64,000 nt of DNA from NCBI RefSeq assembly GCF_014205275.1, contig NZ_JACHND010000001.1, positions 5,022,001 through 5,086,000 of the forward strand. Direction: 5' to 3'. Below the pieces are notes generated by a model. The model was given only the letters and a program-made list of their open reading frames with translations. It searched no databases and was not told the origin of the DNA. Shown piece by piece: positions 1-8,306 of the stretch. This stretch comes from Sphaerisporangium siamense (GTDB taxonomy: Bacteria > Actinomycetota > Actinomycetes > Streptosporangiales > Streptosporangiaceae). Made by a program: the position numbers and the translations under genes. Within the stretch, counting starts at the first letter, position 1. Each line of letters begins with the position of its first letter.

Positions 1-270
1 TTCGGCGGCGCATTCGGTGAGCGTCTCGGCCAGGCTGGCCTTGGAGTCGCCCAGGTTGACCAGGCGCACGTCGAGCTGCGGGTGATCGACGCTGACGATG
101 GTCTTGACGGCCGTCGCGACGTCGCCGCCGATGCCGGGCGCGGCCAGCACCAGGGCGGGCGCGTCCGGAGGCAGGTGCGCGGGCACCGGGCGCCGGTGCC
201 TGCCGGAGCTGGTCCGGAACGAGCGTTCGCGGACCGGGAGCTCCTGTGGGACGTGGTGGCCATCGTTCAC
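1..270 (-). CDS. CbiX/SirB-like protein (partial, N-terminus only)
   Basis: Only the first 90 codons are inside the window; the gene runs off the left edge. The GTG at 270 opens the frame. After a 40-residue polar leader rich in Arg and Pro it reads PALVLAAPGIGGDVATAVKT, a beta-strand/loop/helix start, and then a second strand DVRLVNLGD. This pattern resembles the N-terminal half of the class II chelatase (CbiX/SirB, sirohydrochlorin chelatase) fold, but the usual GHGS metal-site motif is absent. The assignment is therefore weak: a diverged chelatase-like protein or a different Rossmann-like protein would look the same over this length. Shadow frames on the plus strand here have no codon bias support. 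Confidence 0.4.
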   Translation of the reverse strand, partial: MNDGHHVPQELPVRERSFRTSSGRHRRPVPAHLPPDAPALVLAAPGIGGDVATAVKTIVSVDHPQLDVRLVNLGDSKASLAETLTECAAE

Positions 271-523
271 ATCGGCGGATTTTACGGGGTATGCGGCAAA
301 AGTTAAGTCTGATTCGCGCCGACGCGCGGAGGGCAGTCGATCTTTCTCCGAGGAGATCACTGACATATTAGGTCTCGATCGTCCGGACGGTACCAACGGA
401 CCGTAATCATTCGAGATCATCGCGGGGGCGGAGGGCCCGCCCCGCGTGGCGCGGCGTGCCGTACCACTGACACGGCCTTCGCGCGGGCCCGGGAACATTT
501 GATCCCCGGGGGCGGCGGACTCC
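271..523. other. Intergenic region, nothing assigned
   Basis: The region lies between the starting end of the CbiX-like gene and the 3' end of the zinc-ribbon gene, both on the minus strand. It contains a relatively AT-rich patch around 285-420 that could hold the promoter of the CbiX-like gene. No convincing hairpin, RNA or short gene was seen. Confidence 0.4.
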
Positions 524-1045
524 TCAGTGCGCGGGACGCACCGCCCTGAGGAGTCCGATCACCTCGATCCCGGCCACCAGCAGAGCCGAGGCGCCGATCA
601 GCGCGTAGAGCAGCCGCGGCCGCGCCGGCGAGGGGACGAGGCGCCACCCAGGCCGGCGTGGCACCGGCCCGGGAACCGTCACGGCGGGTTCGTCTCCCGG
701 GACGCGCGCCGTCACGGCGGGCTCGTCCGCGGCCACGGGGGCCGTCACGGCGGTCGTGTCCGCCGCCGGCGCCGCCCGGGACGGGCGCGTGACGCGCAGC
801 TCGGGATGTCGCGAGAGGTACCCACGGGGAAAGATCTTGACATCGGTGTCGCCGCAGGCCGGGCAGCACACGCCCGACCACGGCGGCTGGACCCGCACGC
901 CGGCGAGCGACCAGACCTCCACCTCGGTGCCGTGATGGCCGGTGAGGTGCCGGACGGTGTAATCCTCTTCCCAGATCATCAGGCAGCGGACGCACTCGAA
1001 CGGCCAGGTCTCGCGAGTGCTGTAGGCATCGTGCACGAGCACCAC
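524..1045 (-). CDS. Small zinc-ribbon protein with one C-terminal membrane segment
   Basis: A protein of about 170 residues of unknown function. It has two cysteine pairs, ECVRC near residues 18-21 and CCPAC near 60-64, arranged as in a rubredoxin-like zinc ribbon. A Pro/Ala/Thr-rich linker with repeated DEPAVT elements follows at about 85-130, and then a single hydrophobic helix at about 145-166 before the C-terminus. It therefore looks like a cytoplasmic zinc-binding head tethered by a C-terminal anchor. The start is uncertain: GTG at 1045 and GTG at 1036 are both in frame, and the second has a better placed G-rich stretch upstream. Codon usage matches its neighbours. No partner gene is obvious. 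Confidence 0.65.
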   Translation of the reverse strand: MVLVHDAYSTRETWPFECVRCLMIWEEDYTVRHLTGHHGTEVEVWSLAGVRVQPPWSGVCCPACGDTDVKIFPRGYLSRHPELRVTRPSRAAPAADTTAVTAPVAADEPAVTARVPGDEPAVTVPGPVPRRPGWRLVPSPARPRLLYALIGASALLVAGIEVIGLLRAVRPAH

Positions 1046-1092
1046 CCCCAGGGCATGCCTTGCCTAGGCTCGCCCGTTCTTGAGTGTGTGCG

Positions 1093-2328
1093 TCACCGGG
1101 GTTGATCGCAAGAGCCGACGCCGATACGTCCGGTGTCCAGATTTTCGCGCCGCGTCACGTCCAGCACGCCCCGCATCGCCGCCACCACCGCCAGGGCCAC
1201 CAGGACGCAGCCCGTCATGATCAGCGCCATGGGCCCCGCGTCCCGGCCGCCGCCGAGTCCGGCCAGCACGGCCGTGATCGCCCCGGCCGTGAACTGCGCG
1301 GCCCCGAGCGTGCTCGCGGCGCGCGGGGCACGGGCCAGCGCCAGGCCGCAGGCGGCGCCCAGCACCAGCCCGAGAGCGGAGACGGCGGCGAACAGCAGGA
1401 CCAGGAAGGCGGCCAAGGGGAGCGCGCCGGCCAGCGCGAGCCCGCACAGCGCCGCGGACGCCGCAAGCGTCACCGCCAGCCCCGCCTCCAGCAGCCGGTG
1501 CGGCGCGAACGCGTACGTCAGGTGGCTGCCCGCGACGCCCGCGAGGACGAGCCCGGCCGCGTTGACCGCCAGCACGAGCGCCAGCGCCTCGACCGGCAGG
1601 CCGAACAGATCGCGCAGGAGGAACGGGAAGGCCGCCAGGTACGCGGCGAGCGCGCCGAAAGCCAGGACGAACGCGAGCGCGTACCCCGCGAAGGGCCGGT
1701 CCGGCGTCCCGGCCGCGGGGCGGTGGCGCATGGGTCCCGCGGGCGCGCGGGGCACGGTGGCCACGGCGGCGGGGACCATCGCCAGCGACAGCAGCGCGAG
1801 CGCCCAGAAGACCGCGCGCCAGCCCGCGGCCGCGACCAGGACGCCGCCCGCGAGCGGGGCGAGGACCAGGGCGACGCCGAGGGTGGCCATCAGCAGCCCG
1901 TAGAGACGGGCCGCCTCTCGTCCCCGCCGCCGGTCCGCCACGACGGCGCGGCCGACGAGGAGGCACGCCGACGCGGTGAACCCCTGGACGAGCCGCGCGC
2001 CGGCCAGCGTTCCGGCGCCGGTGGACAGCGCGCAGGCCACGCAGGCCAGGGCGGACACGGCCAGGCAGACGAGCAGCGGCGCGCGGCGGCCGTAGCGGGC
2101 GGTGAGCGGCCCGAGCAGCACGTGGCCCGCGGCCATGCCGAGGAAGAAGGCGGTGAGGGTGAGCTGGACGCCCGTGGCGTTCGTGCCGAGGTCCCGCGCG
2201 ATGGCTGGGAGGCCGGGAAGGTAGGCGTCGGCGGCCAGCGGCGGCAGCGCCGACATCAGGACCAGGACGGTCGCCGGCCCGGGGCCGGTGGCGGTCGTGG
2301 CGCGGGTTGTGGTGGTGGCGGCGGACAT
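1093..2328 (-). CDS. MFS drug-resistance transporter, Bcr/CflA type
   Basis: A 411-residue integral membrane protein of the major facilitator superfamily, probably exporting a small toxic compound by proton antiport. The N-terminal signature is clear: the first helix reads LPPLAADAYLPGLPAIA, typical of the Bcr/CflA (DHA1) group, followed by GPLTARYGRRAPLL, the MFS motif A loop between helices 2 and 3. Twelve hydrophobic segments can be counted. The ATG at 2328 was chosen over the longer frame to 2415 because GGAG lies 6 nt upstream and the extra 29 residues are basic and low in complexity. No regulator sits next to it. The substrate cannot be told from sequence. Confidence 0.88.
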   Translation of the reverse strand: MSAATTTTRATTATGPGPATVLVLMSALPPLAADAYLPGLPAIARDLGTNATGVQLTLTAFFLGMAAGHVLLGPLTARYGRRAPLLVCLAVSALACVACALSTGAGTLAGARLVQGFTASACLLVGRAVVADRRRGREAARLYGLLMATLGVALVLAPLAGGVLVAAAGWRAVFWALALLSLAMVPAAVATVPRAPAGPMRHRPAAGTPDRPFAGYALAFVLAFGALAAYLAAFPFLLRDLFGLPVEALALVLAVNAAGLVLAGVAGSHLTYAFAPHRLLEAGLAVTLAASAALCGLALAGALPLAAFLVLLFAAVSALGLVLGAACGLALARAPRAASTLGAAQFTAGAITAVLAGLGGGRDAGPMALIMTGCVLVALAVVAAMRGVLDVTRRENLDTGRIGVGSCDQPR

Positions 2329-2506
2329 GGCGACTCCATCGGCCGGCGCGCCACGGCGTGACGTCCGCGGTGGCTTCCGGTCTGCCTGACCTGGTGCGAT
2401 GCCGTGTACCGCCACAGTACGCCCCCGGCTGCGCCCCGGTGGCGCGGGGCCGCCGCGGTGCGGGGCGGCCGGGGGGCTCAGCCGCGTGGGGCCGTGCCCG
2501 GTGGGG

Positions 2507-3088
2507 TCACTGGCAGACTTCCAGGTGCCGGGCGGTGGGGGCCGGACGCCTGCCCAGGCCGAAGGCGGCCCACACGGCCTTGCCGGGGGAGCGCAGCGGC
2601 GACCATCCCCAGCGGTCGCTGATGGCCTCGACCACCTGCAGGCCGCGCCCGCCCTCCGCGCCGAAGTCGGGGTCGCGCGGCGTCGGCACCTCCTCGCCGT
2701 CGTCGATGACCACGCAGACCAGCGAGACGTCGTTGAGGGCCAGGATGACGCGCACCGGGTGGCCGGACACGACGGCCGCGCGGCCCCTGAGGCCGTGGTG
2801 CAGGGCGTTGATCACCAGCTCGCCGATGACCAGCTCGGCGTCGTCGAGGAGCTCGGTGAGCCCCCACGCGCGCATGGTGCTGGTGGTGAAGGCACGCGCG
2901 GTACGGGCGGCGTAGGGATCGTGGCGGAGCTCGCAGAGGGCGAGGCTCAGCCGGTCGGCGTTCGTCCCGCCGTCGGACGCCCATGGGCCGGCGGGCGACA
3001 GGACACGGTCGAGAGCGGCCAGCCAGTCTTCCCACTCATGGTCCGGCACCAGAGCGGGTTTGGTGCGTTGTGTCCTGTACGCAGTCAT
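2507..3088 (-). CDS. Anti-sigma-factor-like ATP-binding protein (HATPase_c_2), WhiJ-locus type
   Basis: A 193-residue GHKL ATPase domain of the RsbW/SpoIIAB kind. The N box is ELVINALHHG (Glu/Asn/His conserved). The G1 segment is DDGEEVPTP, followed by GGRGLQVVEAISDRWG (G2). Such proteins bind ATP and usually sequester a sigma factor or a partner regulator. In actinomycetes they very often sit beside a DUF397 gene and an XRE-DUF5753 gene, exactly as here. The gene faces away from DUF397 across a 223-nt spacer holding a tandem operator-like motif. The ATG at 3088 has AAGG about 9 nt upstream; the longer reading frame to 3211 has no ribosome site and would cover that operator region. Confidence 0.85.
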   Translation of the reverse strand: MTAYRTQRTKPALVPDHEWEDWLAALDRVLSPAGPWASDGGTNADRLSLALCELRHDPYAARTARAFTTSTMRAWGLTELLDDAELVIGELVINALHHGLRGRAAVVSGHPVRVILALNDVSLVCVVIDDGEEVPTPRDPDFGAEGGRGLQVVEAISDRWGWSPLRSPGKAVWAAFGLGRRPAPTARHLEVCQ

Positions 3089-3160
3089 AAGCGTGCCTTG
3101 GGGGGTTAGTTCGGTTGTAGCGAGCTGCTTAGCGCGTAGCCATATTGCTCCCTCACGGTG

Positions 3161-3188
3161 TGCATGTGCAAGTACCGATGCACGTGCA
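3161..3188. promoter_or_regulatory. Tandem TGCAYGTGCA operator-like pair
   Basis: TGCATGTGCA at 3161-3170 and the perfect palindrome TGCACGTGCA at 3179-3188 start 18 nt apart. Both are followed by A, so a direct repeat is superimposed on palindromes. They lie between the divergent ATPase and DUF397 genes. The second copy overlaps the expected -35 position of a TATGCT -10 box at 3201-3206 that would serve DUF397. Likely a binding site for the adjacent XRE regulator (inference). Confidence 0.5.
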
Positions 3189-3311
3189 AACGCACAGAGG
3201 TATGCTGACACTTGAGGGTCGATGCACCGATCTGGGGCCCTCGTGGCAAAGAGGGGCCTACGGGACGGATGTCAGATCTGTCGGGGTTCCGGGGGACATG
3301 AAGAAGGCAAC

Positions 3312-3566
3312 ATGGACGAGATCTCCAACGGCATGCCCGCCATGGAGCTGACCGCGCGCCTCGGGCAGACCGGTGTGCGGTGGCGCAAGAGCGCGTACAG
3401 TAACCCGAGCGGCAACTGCGTCGAGCTGGCCCCGCTGCCGGACGGCGGGGTGGCGGTGCGCAACTCCCGGCATCCGGGTGGCCCCGCGCTGATTTATAGC
3501 CGGGGAGAAATGGCGGCCTTCATCCAGGGTGCGAAGCGCGGGGAGTTCGATGACCTGGCCTTTTAA
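3312..3566 (+). CDS. DUF397 small regulatory protein
   Basis: An 84-residue protein carrying the DUF397 core WRKSAYSNPSGNCVELA, then GGVAVRNSRHPGGPALIY and a C-terminal FIQGAKRGEFDDL. DUF397 proteins partner genetically with XRE regulators of the WhiJ type in Streptomyces and are thought to relieve or modulate their DNA binding. The ATG at 3312 is preceded by AAGAAGG 5 nt upstream and gives the usual family length; the upstream extension to 3222 is not conserved-looking. The next gene on the same strand, 142 nt on, is the XRE partner. Confidence 0.88.
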   Translation: MDEISNGMPAMELTARLGQTGVRWRKSAYSNPSGNCVELAPLPDGGVAVRNSRHPGGPALIYSRGEMAAFIQGAKRGEFDDLAF

Positions 3567-3708
3567 CGGAACTGGTGGCTACTGAGCGTTGAAAATCGTG
3601 GCCTAAGGGTGATGTTGGGGTATATCCGGATTCGGACGTGAGGGGTATCGTGAACTCCTCTATGCCCGTGCGAAGTGAGACGTCGGTCTGCTGTCCTAAG
3701 GAAGAGAT

Positions 3709-4614
3709 ATGATCACTGCCCGAGCCGAAGGGGACGAGACCCCGCTCACCATGATGGCTCGGGAACGCGGCAGCTCCACCGTGCTGCGCATCCTTCTCGG
3801 GTCCCAGCTTCGCCGGCTCCGGGAAGGCCGCAACATCACCCTGGAGTCCGCGGGCCACTCCATCCGCGCCTCGCACTCCAAGATCAGCCGCATGGAGCTG
3901 GGACGCGTCAGCTTCCGCACCCGCGACGTCGCCGACCTGCTCACCTTCTATGGAGTCACCGAGGAGAGCGAGCGCGAGGCGCTGCTGTCGCTGGTCACCC
4001 AGGCCAACCGCCCCGGCTGGTGGCACAACTACGACGACGTGCTGCCGAACTGGTTCGAGGCGTACGTCGGCCTGGAGGAGGCGGCCACCCGCATCCGCTG
4101 CTACGAGGTGCAGTTCATCCCCGGCCTGCTCCAGACCGAGGGCTACGCCCGCGCCGTCGTCATGCTCGGCCACCCCGAGGGGACCGAGGAGGAGATCCAG
4201 CGGCGCGTGGACCTCAGAATGGCCCGGCAGAGGCTTCTGGAACGCAACAGCCCGCCCCACCTGTGGGCCGTGATCGACGAGGCGGCGCTGCGGCGTCCGC
4301 TCGGCGGTCCCGACGTCATGCGCGGCCAGATCAAGCACCTGATCGAGGCGATCAGCTCCCCGACCGTCACCGTGCAGGTCATGCCGTTCAGCGCCGGCGG
4401 CCACGCCGCGGCGGGCGGCCCGTTCAGCATCCTGCGCTTCGCCGAGCGCGACCTGCCCGACGTGGTCTACCTGGAGCAGCTCACCAGCGCCATCTACCTC
4501 GACAAGCGCGAGGACCTCGACCGCTACCAGGCGGTCATGGAGCGCCTGTGCCTGGACGCCGTCCCGGTCTCGGAGACCAAGAAGACCCTCCAGGGCATCC
4601 TCGACGACATCTGA
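3709..4614 (+). CDS. XRE-family regulator with DUF5753 (WhiJ-like)
   Basis: A 301-residue transcriptional regulator. An XRE helix-turn-helix lies at about residues 27-85 (LGSQLRRLREGRNITLESAG, then SKISRMELGR). The DUF5753 sensor domain fills about 110-295, including YEVQFIPGLLQTEGYAR and the late PFSILRF and VVYLEQLT segments. The ATG at 3709 has GGAAGAG 5 nt upstream. With the DUF397 gene before it and the divergent ATPase it forms the standard three-gene actinobacterial module. In Streptomyces such modules influence development and antibiotic production; the signal they sense is unknown. Confidence 0.9.
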   Translation: MITARAEGDETPLTMMARERGSSTVLRILLGSQLRRLREGRNITLESAGHSIRASHSKISRMELGRVSFRTRDVADLLTFYGVTEESEREALLSLVTQANRPGWWHNYDDVLPNWFEAYVGLEEAATRIRCYEVQFIPGLLQTEGYARAVVMLGHPEGTEEEIQRRVDLRMARQRLLERNSPPHLWAVIDEAALRRPLGGPDVMRGQIKHLIEAISSPTVTVQVMPFSAGGHAAAGGPFSILRFAERDLPDVVYLEQLTSAIYLDKREDLDRYQAVMERLCLDAVPVSETKKTLQGILDDI

Positions 4615-4649
4615 TCGCGCCGCCGGCGGTCCGCCGGACGAAGACCCAC

Positions 4650-4681
4650 ACGACGTGCCTCCGGCGACGGGGGCACGTCGT
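4650..4681. terminator. Bidirectional hairpin between convergent genes
   Basis: ACGACGTGCC (4650-4659) and GGCACGTCGT (4672-4681) form a perfect 10-bp stem with a 12-nt loop. The right arm touches the stop codon of the DUF72 gene. There is no T tract, as is common in GC-rich actinomycetes. It lies 36 nt after the XRE gene. Confidence 0.6.
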
Positions 4682-5460
4682 CATGTGAGGGCCGCCTCAG
4701 GCAGCTCCTCGGGAGTACGGCTCACCGGGATGCCCTCCCCGCGGGCCAGCGCCGCGAACCGCACCGCGTTGCGCACGGCGGCGCCCTCCGGGTCGTTGTT
4801 GAAGTAGACGTACAGATCATGCTCCGCCGGGTCCCACTGCGCGGACAGCCGGTGCAGCCACGACCGCAGCGACGCCTCGCCGTACGACGGCCAGGGATCG
4901 GCGCGTCCCTGGTGCAGGCGCAGGTAGCCCCAGCCCGCGGTGCGCCACAGCGGGGTCACCGGCCTGCCGAGCACGTCGGCCCAGCACAGGGCCGCCCCGT
5001 GCCGGGCGAGCACGTCCCGGACCTCGCCGGTCCACCACGACCGGTGGCGCGGCTCGACGGCCACGCGGGTGCCCGCGGGGAAGCGGCGCAGGCACGCGTC
5101 CAGGCGGCCCGGGTCGGCGCGCAGGGTGGGCGGGAGCTGGAGCAGCACCGGGCCGAGCTTGCGGCCGAGCCCGCCCGCGGCCTCCATGAGCCGCTCGACC
5201 GGCTCCTCGGGGTCCTTCAGCCGCTTGATGTGGGTCAGGAAGCGGCTCGCCTTGACCGCCATGACGAAGCCGGCGGGCGTGCGGTCCCGCCACGCCTCGA
5301 ACGTCTCCCGCGGTGGCAGCCGGTAGAAGGCGTTGTTGTTCTCGACGGTGGCGAAGCACTCGGCGTACCGCTCCAGCCACAGCCGCTGCGGCAGCCCGGC
5401 CGGGTACAGCACGTCCCGCCAGTGCTTGTACTGCCATCCCGATGTCCCCACGAGCACCAT
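4681..5460 (-). CDS. DUF72 (YecE-like) protein
   Basis: A 259-residue protein of the DUF72 family, which adopts a TIM-barrel fold of unknown activity. Recognisable parts are the N-terminal VGTSGWQYKHWRDVLYP, the VENNNAFYRLPPRETFEAW segment, GPVLLQLPPTLRAD, the acidic VAVEPRHRSWW and the C-terminal YVYFNNDPEG. The length is typical. It faces the XRE gene and is followed upstream by a divergent helicase gene; nothing links it to either functionally. Confidence 0.85.
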   Translation of the reverse strand: MVLVGTSGWQYKHWRDVLYPAGLPQRLWLERYAECFATVENNNAFYRLPPRETFEAWRDRTPAGFVMAVKASRFLTHIKRLKDPEEPVERLMEAAGGLGRKLGPVLLQLPPTLRADPGRLDACLRRFPAGTRVAVEPRHRSWWTGEVRDVLARHGAALCWADVLGRPVTPLWRTAGWGYLRLHQGRADPWPSYGEASLRSWLHRLSAQWDPAEHDLYVYFNNDPEGAAVRNAVRFAALARGEGIPVSRTPEELPEAALT

Positions 5461-5650
5461 GGCGAGCTCCGTCCCTCAGGCTCCGCGCGGCGCACACCCG
5501 CGCGGGGGCCGTACCGGCCGTATATGGCCAGCATGCCCGCCCCGGTGTGGTTCGTTCACACCGGGCCCGCGTGGCCATGCGGGACGGAACTGTCGCAGGC
5601 GGGCGCTAGTCTCCTGCGCAGAGGTGCCCGCATGTGACCTGGGGAGCGTA

Positions 5651-7816
5651 GTGGCCGTGCTCGCGACGCCGTCTCCGGCCGAGGTCGAGGCCTCGGTGGA
5701 GCGGCTGGTGTACGTCCGCGAGGACGAGTACACCGTCGCCCGCATGAGCGCCGAGTCGCTTCCCGCCTTCGTGGCCTCGGGCCGCGCCCTGGCCGGAGTG
5801 CAACCGGGAGAGACGCTGCGCCTGGCCGGTGAGTGGGAGGACCATCCCCGCCACGGCGGGCGCCTGGTCGTCGCCCGCTGCGAACGCGTGGTGCCCTCCA
5901 CCGTGCCCGCCATCGCGCTGTACCTGGGCTCCGGCCTGATCCGGGGCATCGGGCCGCGCCTGGCCCAGGCCATCGTCGGCCACTTCGGCGAGCGCACGCT
6001 CACGGTCATCGACACCGAGCCCGAGCGCCTGACCGAGGTCGTCAACATCGGCGCCGCGCGGCAGGCGCAGATCGTCGAGGCGTGGGCCGAGCAGAAGGCC
6101 GTGGCCGCGCTGATGGTCGTCCTGCAAGGGTTCGGGGTCAGCCCCCTGCTCGCCGCCAAGATCTACCAGGTGTACGGCGAGGAGTCCGCCGAGATCCTCG
6201 CCCACGACCCGTACCGCCTGATCGGCCGGGTGCGGGGCGTCGCCTTCCACACCGCCGACCGCATCGCGCTGCGCTCCGGGGTGCCGGAGGCCGGCCCGCA
6301 GCGCCTCAAGGCCGCGGTCGTGGACCGGCTGGACGCCGCGGCCGCCCGCGACGGCCACTGCTACCTGCCCCTGCCGGCCCTCGTCGCCGCGGCCGTCGCC
6401 CTGGTCGAGCAGGACGAGGAGCCGATCCGCCGCGCCGTCAACGCGCTCGCCGCCGAGCGCAGGGTCGTCGTCGAGGCCTCGCCCGCCGGGCACGGCCAGG
6501 TCGTGGTGTACTCCAAGGAGCACCACGTCCGCGAGGTCACGCTGGCCGCGAACGTGACCAGGCTCCTGCGCGCCCGTTCGACCATGCCCCGCCGCCCCTA
6601 CGCCGAGGACCAAGGGCTCCACGAGGACCAGCGCGTGGCGGTGAACCTGGCCCTGACCAGCACGGTCTCGATCCTCACCGGCGGCCCCGGCTGCGGCAAG
6701 AGCCACACGCTGAAGGTGATCGCCGCGACCGTCCGCGCGATGGGCGGCCGGGTCACGCTGACCGCGCCGACCGGCAAGGCCGCCAAGCGGCTGTCGGAGC
6801 TCACCGGCCTGCCCGCCATGACCGTCCACCGCATGCTCGCCCGGCAGGCCGAGCGGGACGAGGGCGCGCTGTTCCAGCAGTCCCCGGCCGACGCCGACCT
6901 CGTCGTGGTGGACGAGGCGTCCATGCTGGACCTCCAGCTCGCCACCCGGCTCACCTCGGTGATCCCCGAGGGCGCCCATCTGCTGCTGGTCGGGGACGGC
7001 GATCAGCTTCCCAGCATCGGCCCGGGCAGCGTCCTCGCCGACCTGCTGCGCGTCGAACAGGTCCCGCGCATCCGCCTGACCAAGGTGTTCCGCCAGGCGC
7101 AGGACAGCGGCATCGTCCGTGCCGCGCACGACATCCGCGCCGGCGAGGTGCCCCCGCTGCCCGGCCGCGCCGGCTTCTGGTTCGAGGAGCTCGACGACCC
7201 CGAACAGGTGGCCGACCGTGTCGTCCACCTGGCCACCGAGGCCATCCCGCGCAAGCAGGGCATCGCCAAGGACCAGGTGCAGGTGCTGTGCCCCATGCGC
7301 AAGGGGCCCACGGGCACCGCCGAGCTGGGCCGCAGGCTCCAGGAGCGCCTCAACCCGGCGCGCGAGGACGCCGCGGAACACTGGTCGGGCCCCGCGGTGT
7401 TCCGCGTCGGCGACCGGGTCATGCCGATCCGCAACAACTACGACAAGGGCGTGTTCAACGGCGAGACCGCGACGGTCACGGCGGTGAACGTCCAGGAGCG
7501 CCTGATCGAGATCCGCACCGACGACGGCGAGACCGTCCGGTACACCTTCGGCGAGCTCGACGAGCTCACCCACGCCTACGCGATCAGCGTGCACCGCTCC
7601 CAGGGCAGCGAGTACCCGTTCGTCGTCGCGCCGATCGTCGCCGACGCCGGGGGAGTGATGCTGCGCCGCCGGCTGCTCTACACCCTCGTCACCCGCGCGA
7701 AGACCTGGGTGGTCCTGGTCGGTGCGCGCGACGCCCTGGAGGCCGCCGTCCACCGCCTCGGGAACCGCAGGAACACCGGCCTGGCCGCCCGCCTCGCCCT
7801 CCACCTGACCGGCTGA
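5651..7816 (+). CDS. recD2: RecD2-type ATP-dependent DNA helicase
   Basis: A 721-residue superfamily 1B helicase, the stand-alone RecD-like type that works without RecB and RecC. The N-terminal ~100 residues form an OB-like domain, then comes a helix-hairpin-helix section (IRGIGPRLAQAIVGHFG). The motor follows: Walker A GGPGCGKS near residue 344, motif II DEAS near 421, LVGDGDQLPSIGPG (motif III), TKVFRQ (motif IV) and a C-terminal VHRSQGSEYP (motif V) with LVTRAK (motif VI). The GTG at 5651 has GGGGAG 5 nt upstream; the frame is open further upstream, but that stretch would overlap the divergent DUF72 gene. It probably acts in replication-fork repair. Confidence 0.9.
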   Translation: MAVLATPSPAEVEASVERLVYVREDEYTVARMSAESLPAFVASGRALAGVQPGETLRLAGEWEDHPRHGGRLVVARCERVVPSTVPAIALYLGSGLIRGIGPRLAQAIVGHFGERTLTVIDTEPERLTEVVNIGAARQAQIVEAWAEQKAVAALMVVLQGFGVSPLLAAKIYQVYGEESAEILAHDPYRLIGRVRGVAFHTADRIALRSGVPEAGPQRLKAAVVDRLDAAAARDGHCYLPLPALVAAAVALVEQDEEPIRRAVNALAAERRVVVEASPAGHGQVVVYSKEHHVREVTLAANVTRLLRARSTMPRRPYAEDQGLHEDQRVAVNLALTSTVSILTGGPGCGKSHTLKVIAATVRAMGGRVTLTAPTGKAAKRLSELTGLPAMTVHRMLARQAERDEGALFQQSPADADLVVVDEASMLDLQLATRLTSVIPEGAHLLLVGDGDQLPSIGPGSVLADLLRVEQVPRIRLTKVFRQAQDSGIVRAAHDIRAGEVPPLPGRAGFWFEELDDPEQVADRVVHLATEAIPRKQGIAKDQVQVLCPMRKGPTGTAELGRRLQERLNPAREDAAEHWSGPAVFRVGDRVMPIRNNYDKGVFNGETATVTAVNVQERLIEIRTDDGETVRYTFGELDELTHAYAISVHRSQGSEYPFVVAPIVADAGGVMLRRRLLYTLVTRAKTWVVLVGARDALEAAVHRLGNRRNTGLAARLALHLTG

Positions 7817-7834
7817 GCTCCCGCCGGTCCGCTC

Positions 7835-7865
7835 TTGATCTCAACCGCGGTTGAGGTTGCACGAT
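7835..7865 (+). promoter_or_regulatory. MerR-type promoter with 16-bp palindrome in a 19-bp spacer
   Basis: TTGATC (7835-7840) and CACGAT (7860-7865) are separated by 19 bp instead of the usual 17. CTCAACCGCGGTTGAG (7840-7855) is a perfect palindrome lying between them. A lengthened spacer with a central palindrome is the hallmark of promoters activated by MerR/SoxR-family proteins. It reads toward the ABM gene 43 nt downstream. No MerR gene is in the window. Confidence 0.6.
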
Positions 7866-7907
7866 GGACGCGGCCCTCGCCGTCCGAGCGTGAAGGAGCA
7901 GCACGCC

Positions 7908-8267
7908 ATGAGCCACGATCCAGGCTTCTACTCGATCATCGACTACACCGTCGACGGCCACGACACCCAGCGGGAGTTCGTGGCGGCGTTCGCCGAGATC
8001 CAGGAACGCTGGGTGCGCTTCCACCCCGGCTACCGGTCGGCCCGGTTCCACGTCAGCACCGACGGCACCCGCGTGTACAACATCGTCCACTGGGCGAGCG
8101 AGGCCGACTACCGCCACTTCGTGGAGACCTCCGACACCGAGGGGCGCGCGGCCGCCATCCGGGCGGCGCTGGAGAGCCTGGACGGCAGGGCCGAGCCGCG
8201 CATGAGCGGCATCCCCACCTACACGGTCGTCCGCGAGATCGGCCCGGGCCCCCGGCGGGCCGGCTGA
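7908..8267 (+). CDS. ABM-domain (antibiotic biosynthesis monooxygenase-like) protein
   Basis: A 119-residue ferredoxin-like fold protein of the dimeric alpha-beta barrel type. The core is QREFVAAFAEIQERWVRFHP, then YRSARFHVSTDGTRVYNIVHWASEADYRHFV, a pattern shared by quinone-forming monooxygenases and haem-degrading ABM enzymes. The substrate is unknown. The ATG at 7908 has AAGGAG about 11 nt upstream. It lies 39 nt before the LLM oxidoreductase start, so the two may be one operon under the MerR-type promoter, suggesting a response to redox-active or quinone compounds (inference). Confidence 0.75.
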   Translation: MSHDPGFYSIIDYTVDGHDTQREFVAAFAEIQERWVRFHPGYRSARFHVSTDGTRVYNIVHWASEADYRHFVETSDTEGRAAAIRAALESLDGRAEPRMSGIPTYTVVREIGPGPRRAG

Positions 8268-8306
8268 TCCGTCTTGGCGACCCCGACGAGAGGAACGGCA
8301 CCGACG

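Noticed and set aside
1060..1085. GCCTAGGCAAGG-like sequence resembling an iron box (DtxR/IdeR)
   Set aside because: Too many mismatches to the 19-bp consensus, and it lies at the 3' end of the MFS gene rather than at its promoter.
5606..7804. Long open frames antisense to the helicase and many other genes
   Set aside because: Typical shadow frames of GC-rich coding DNA; their composition is Arg/Gly/Ala-rich and they have no domains.
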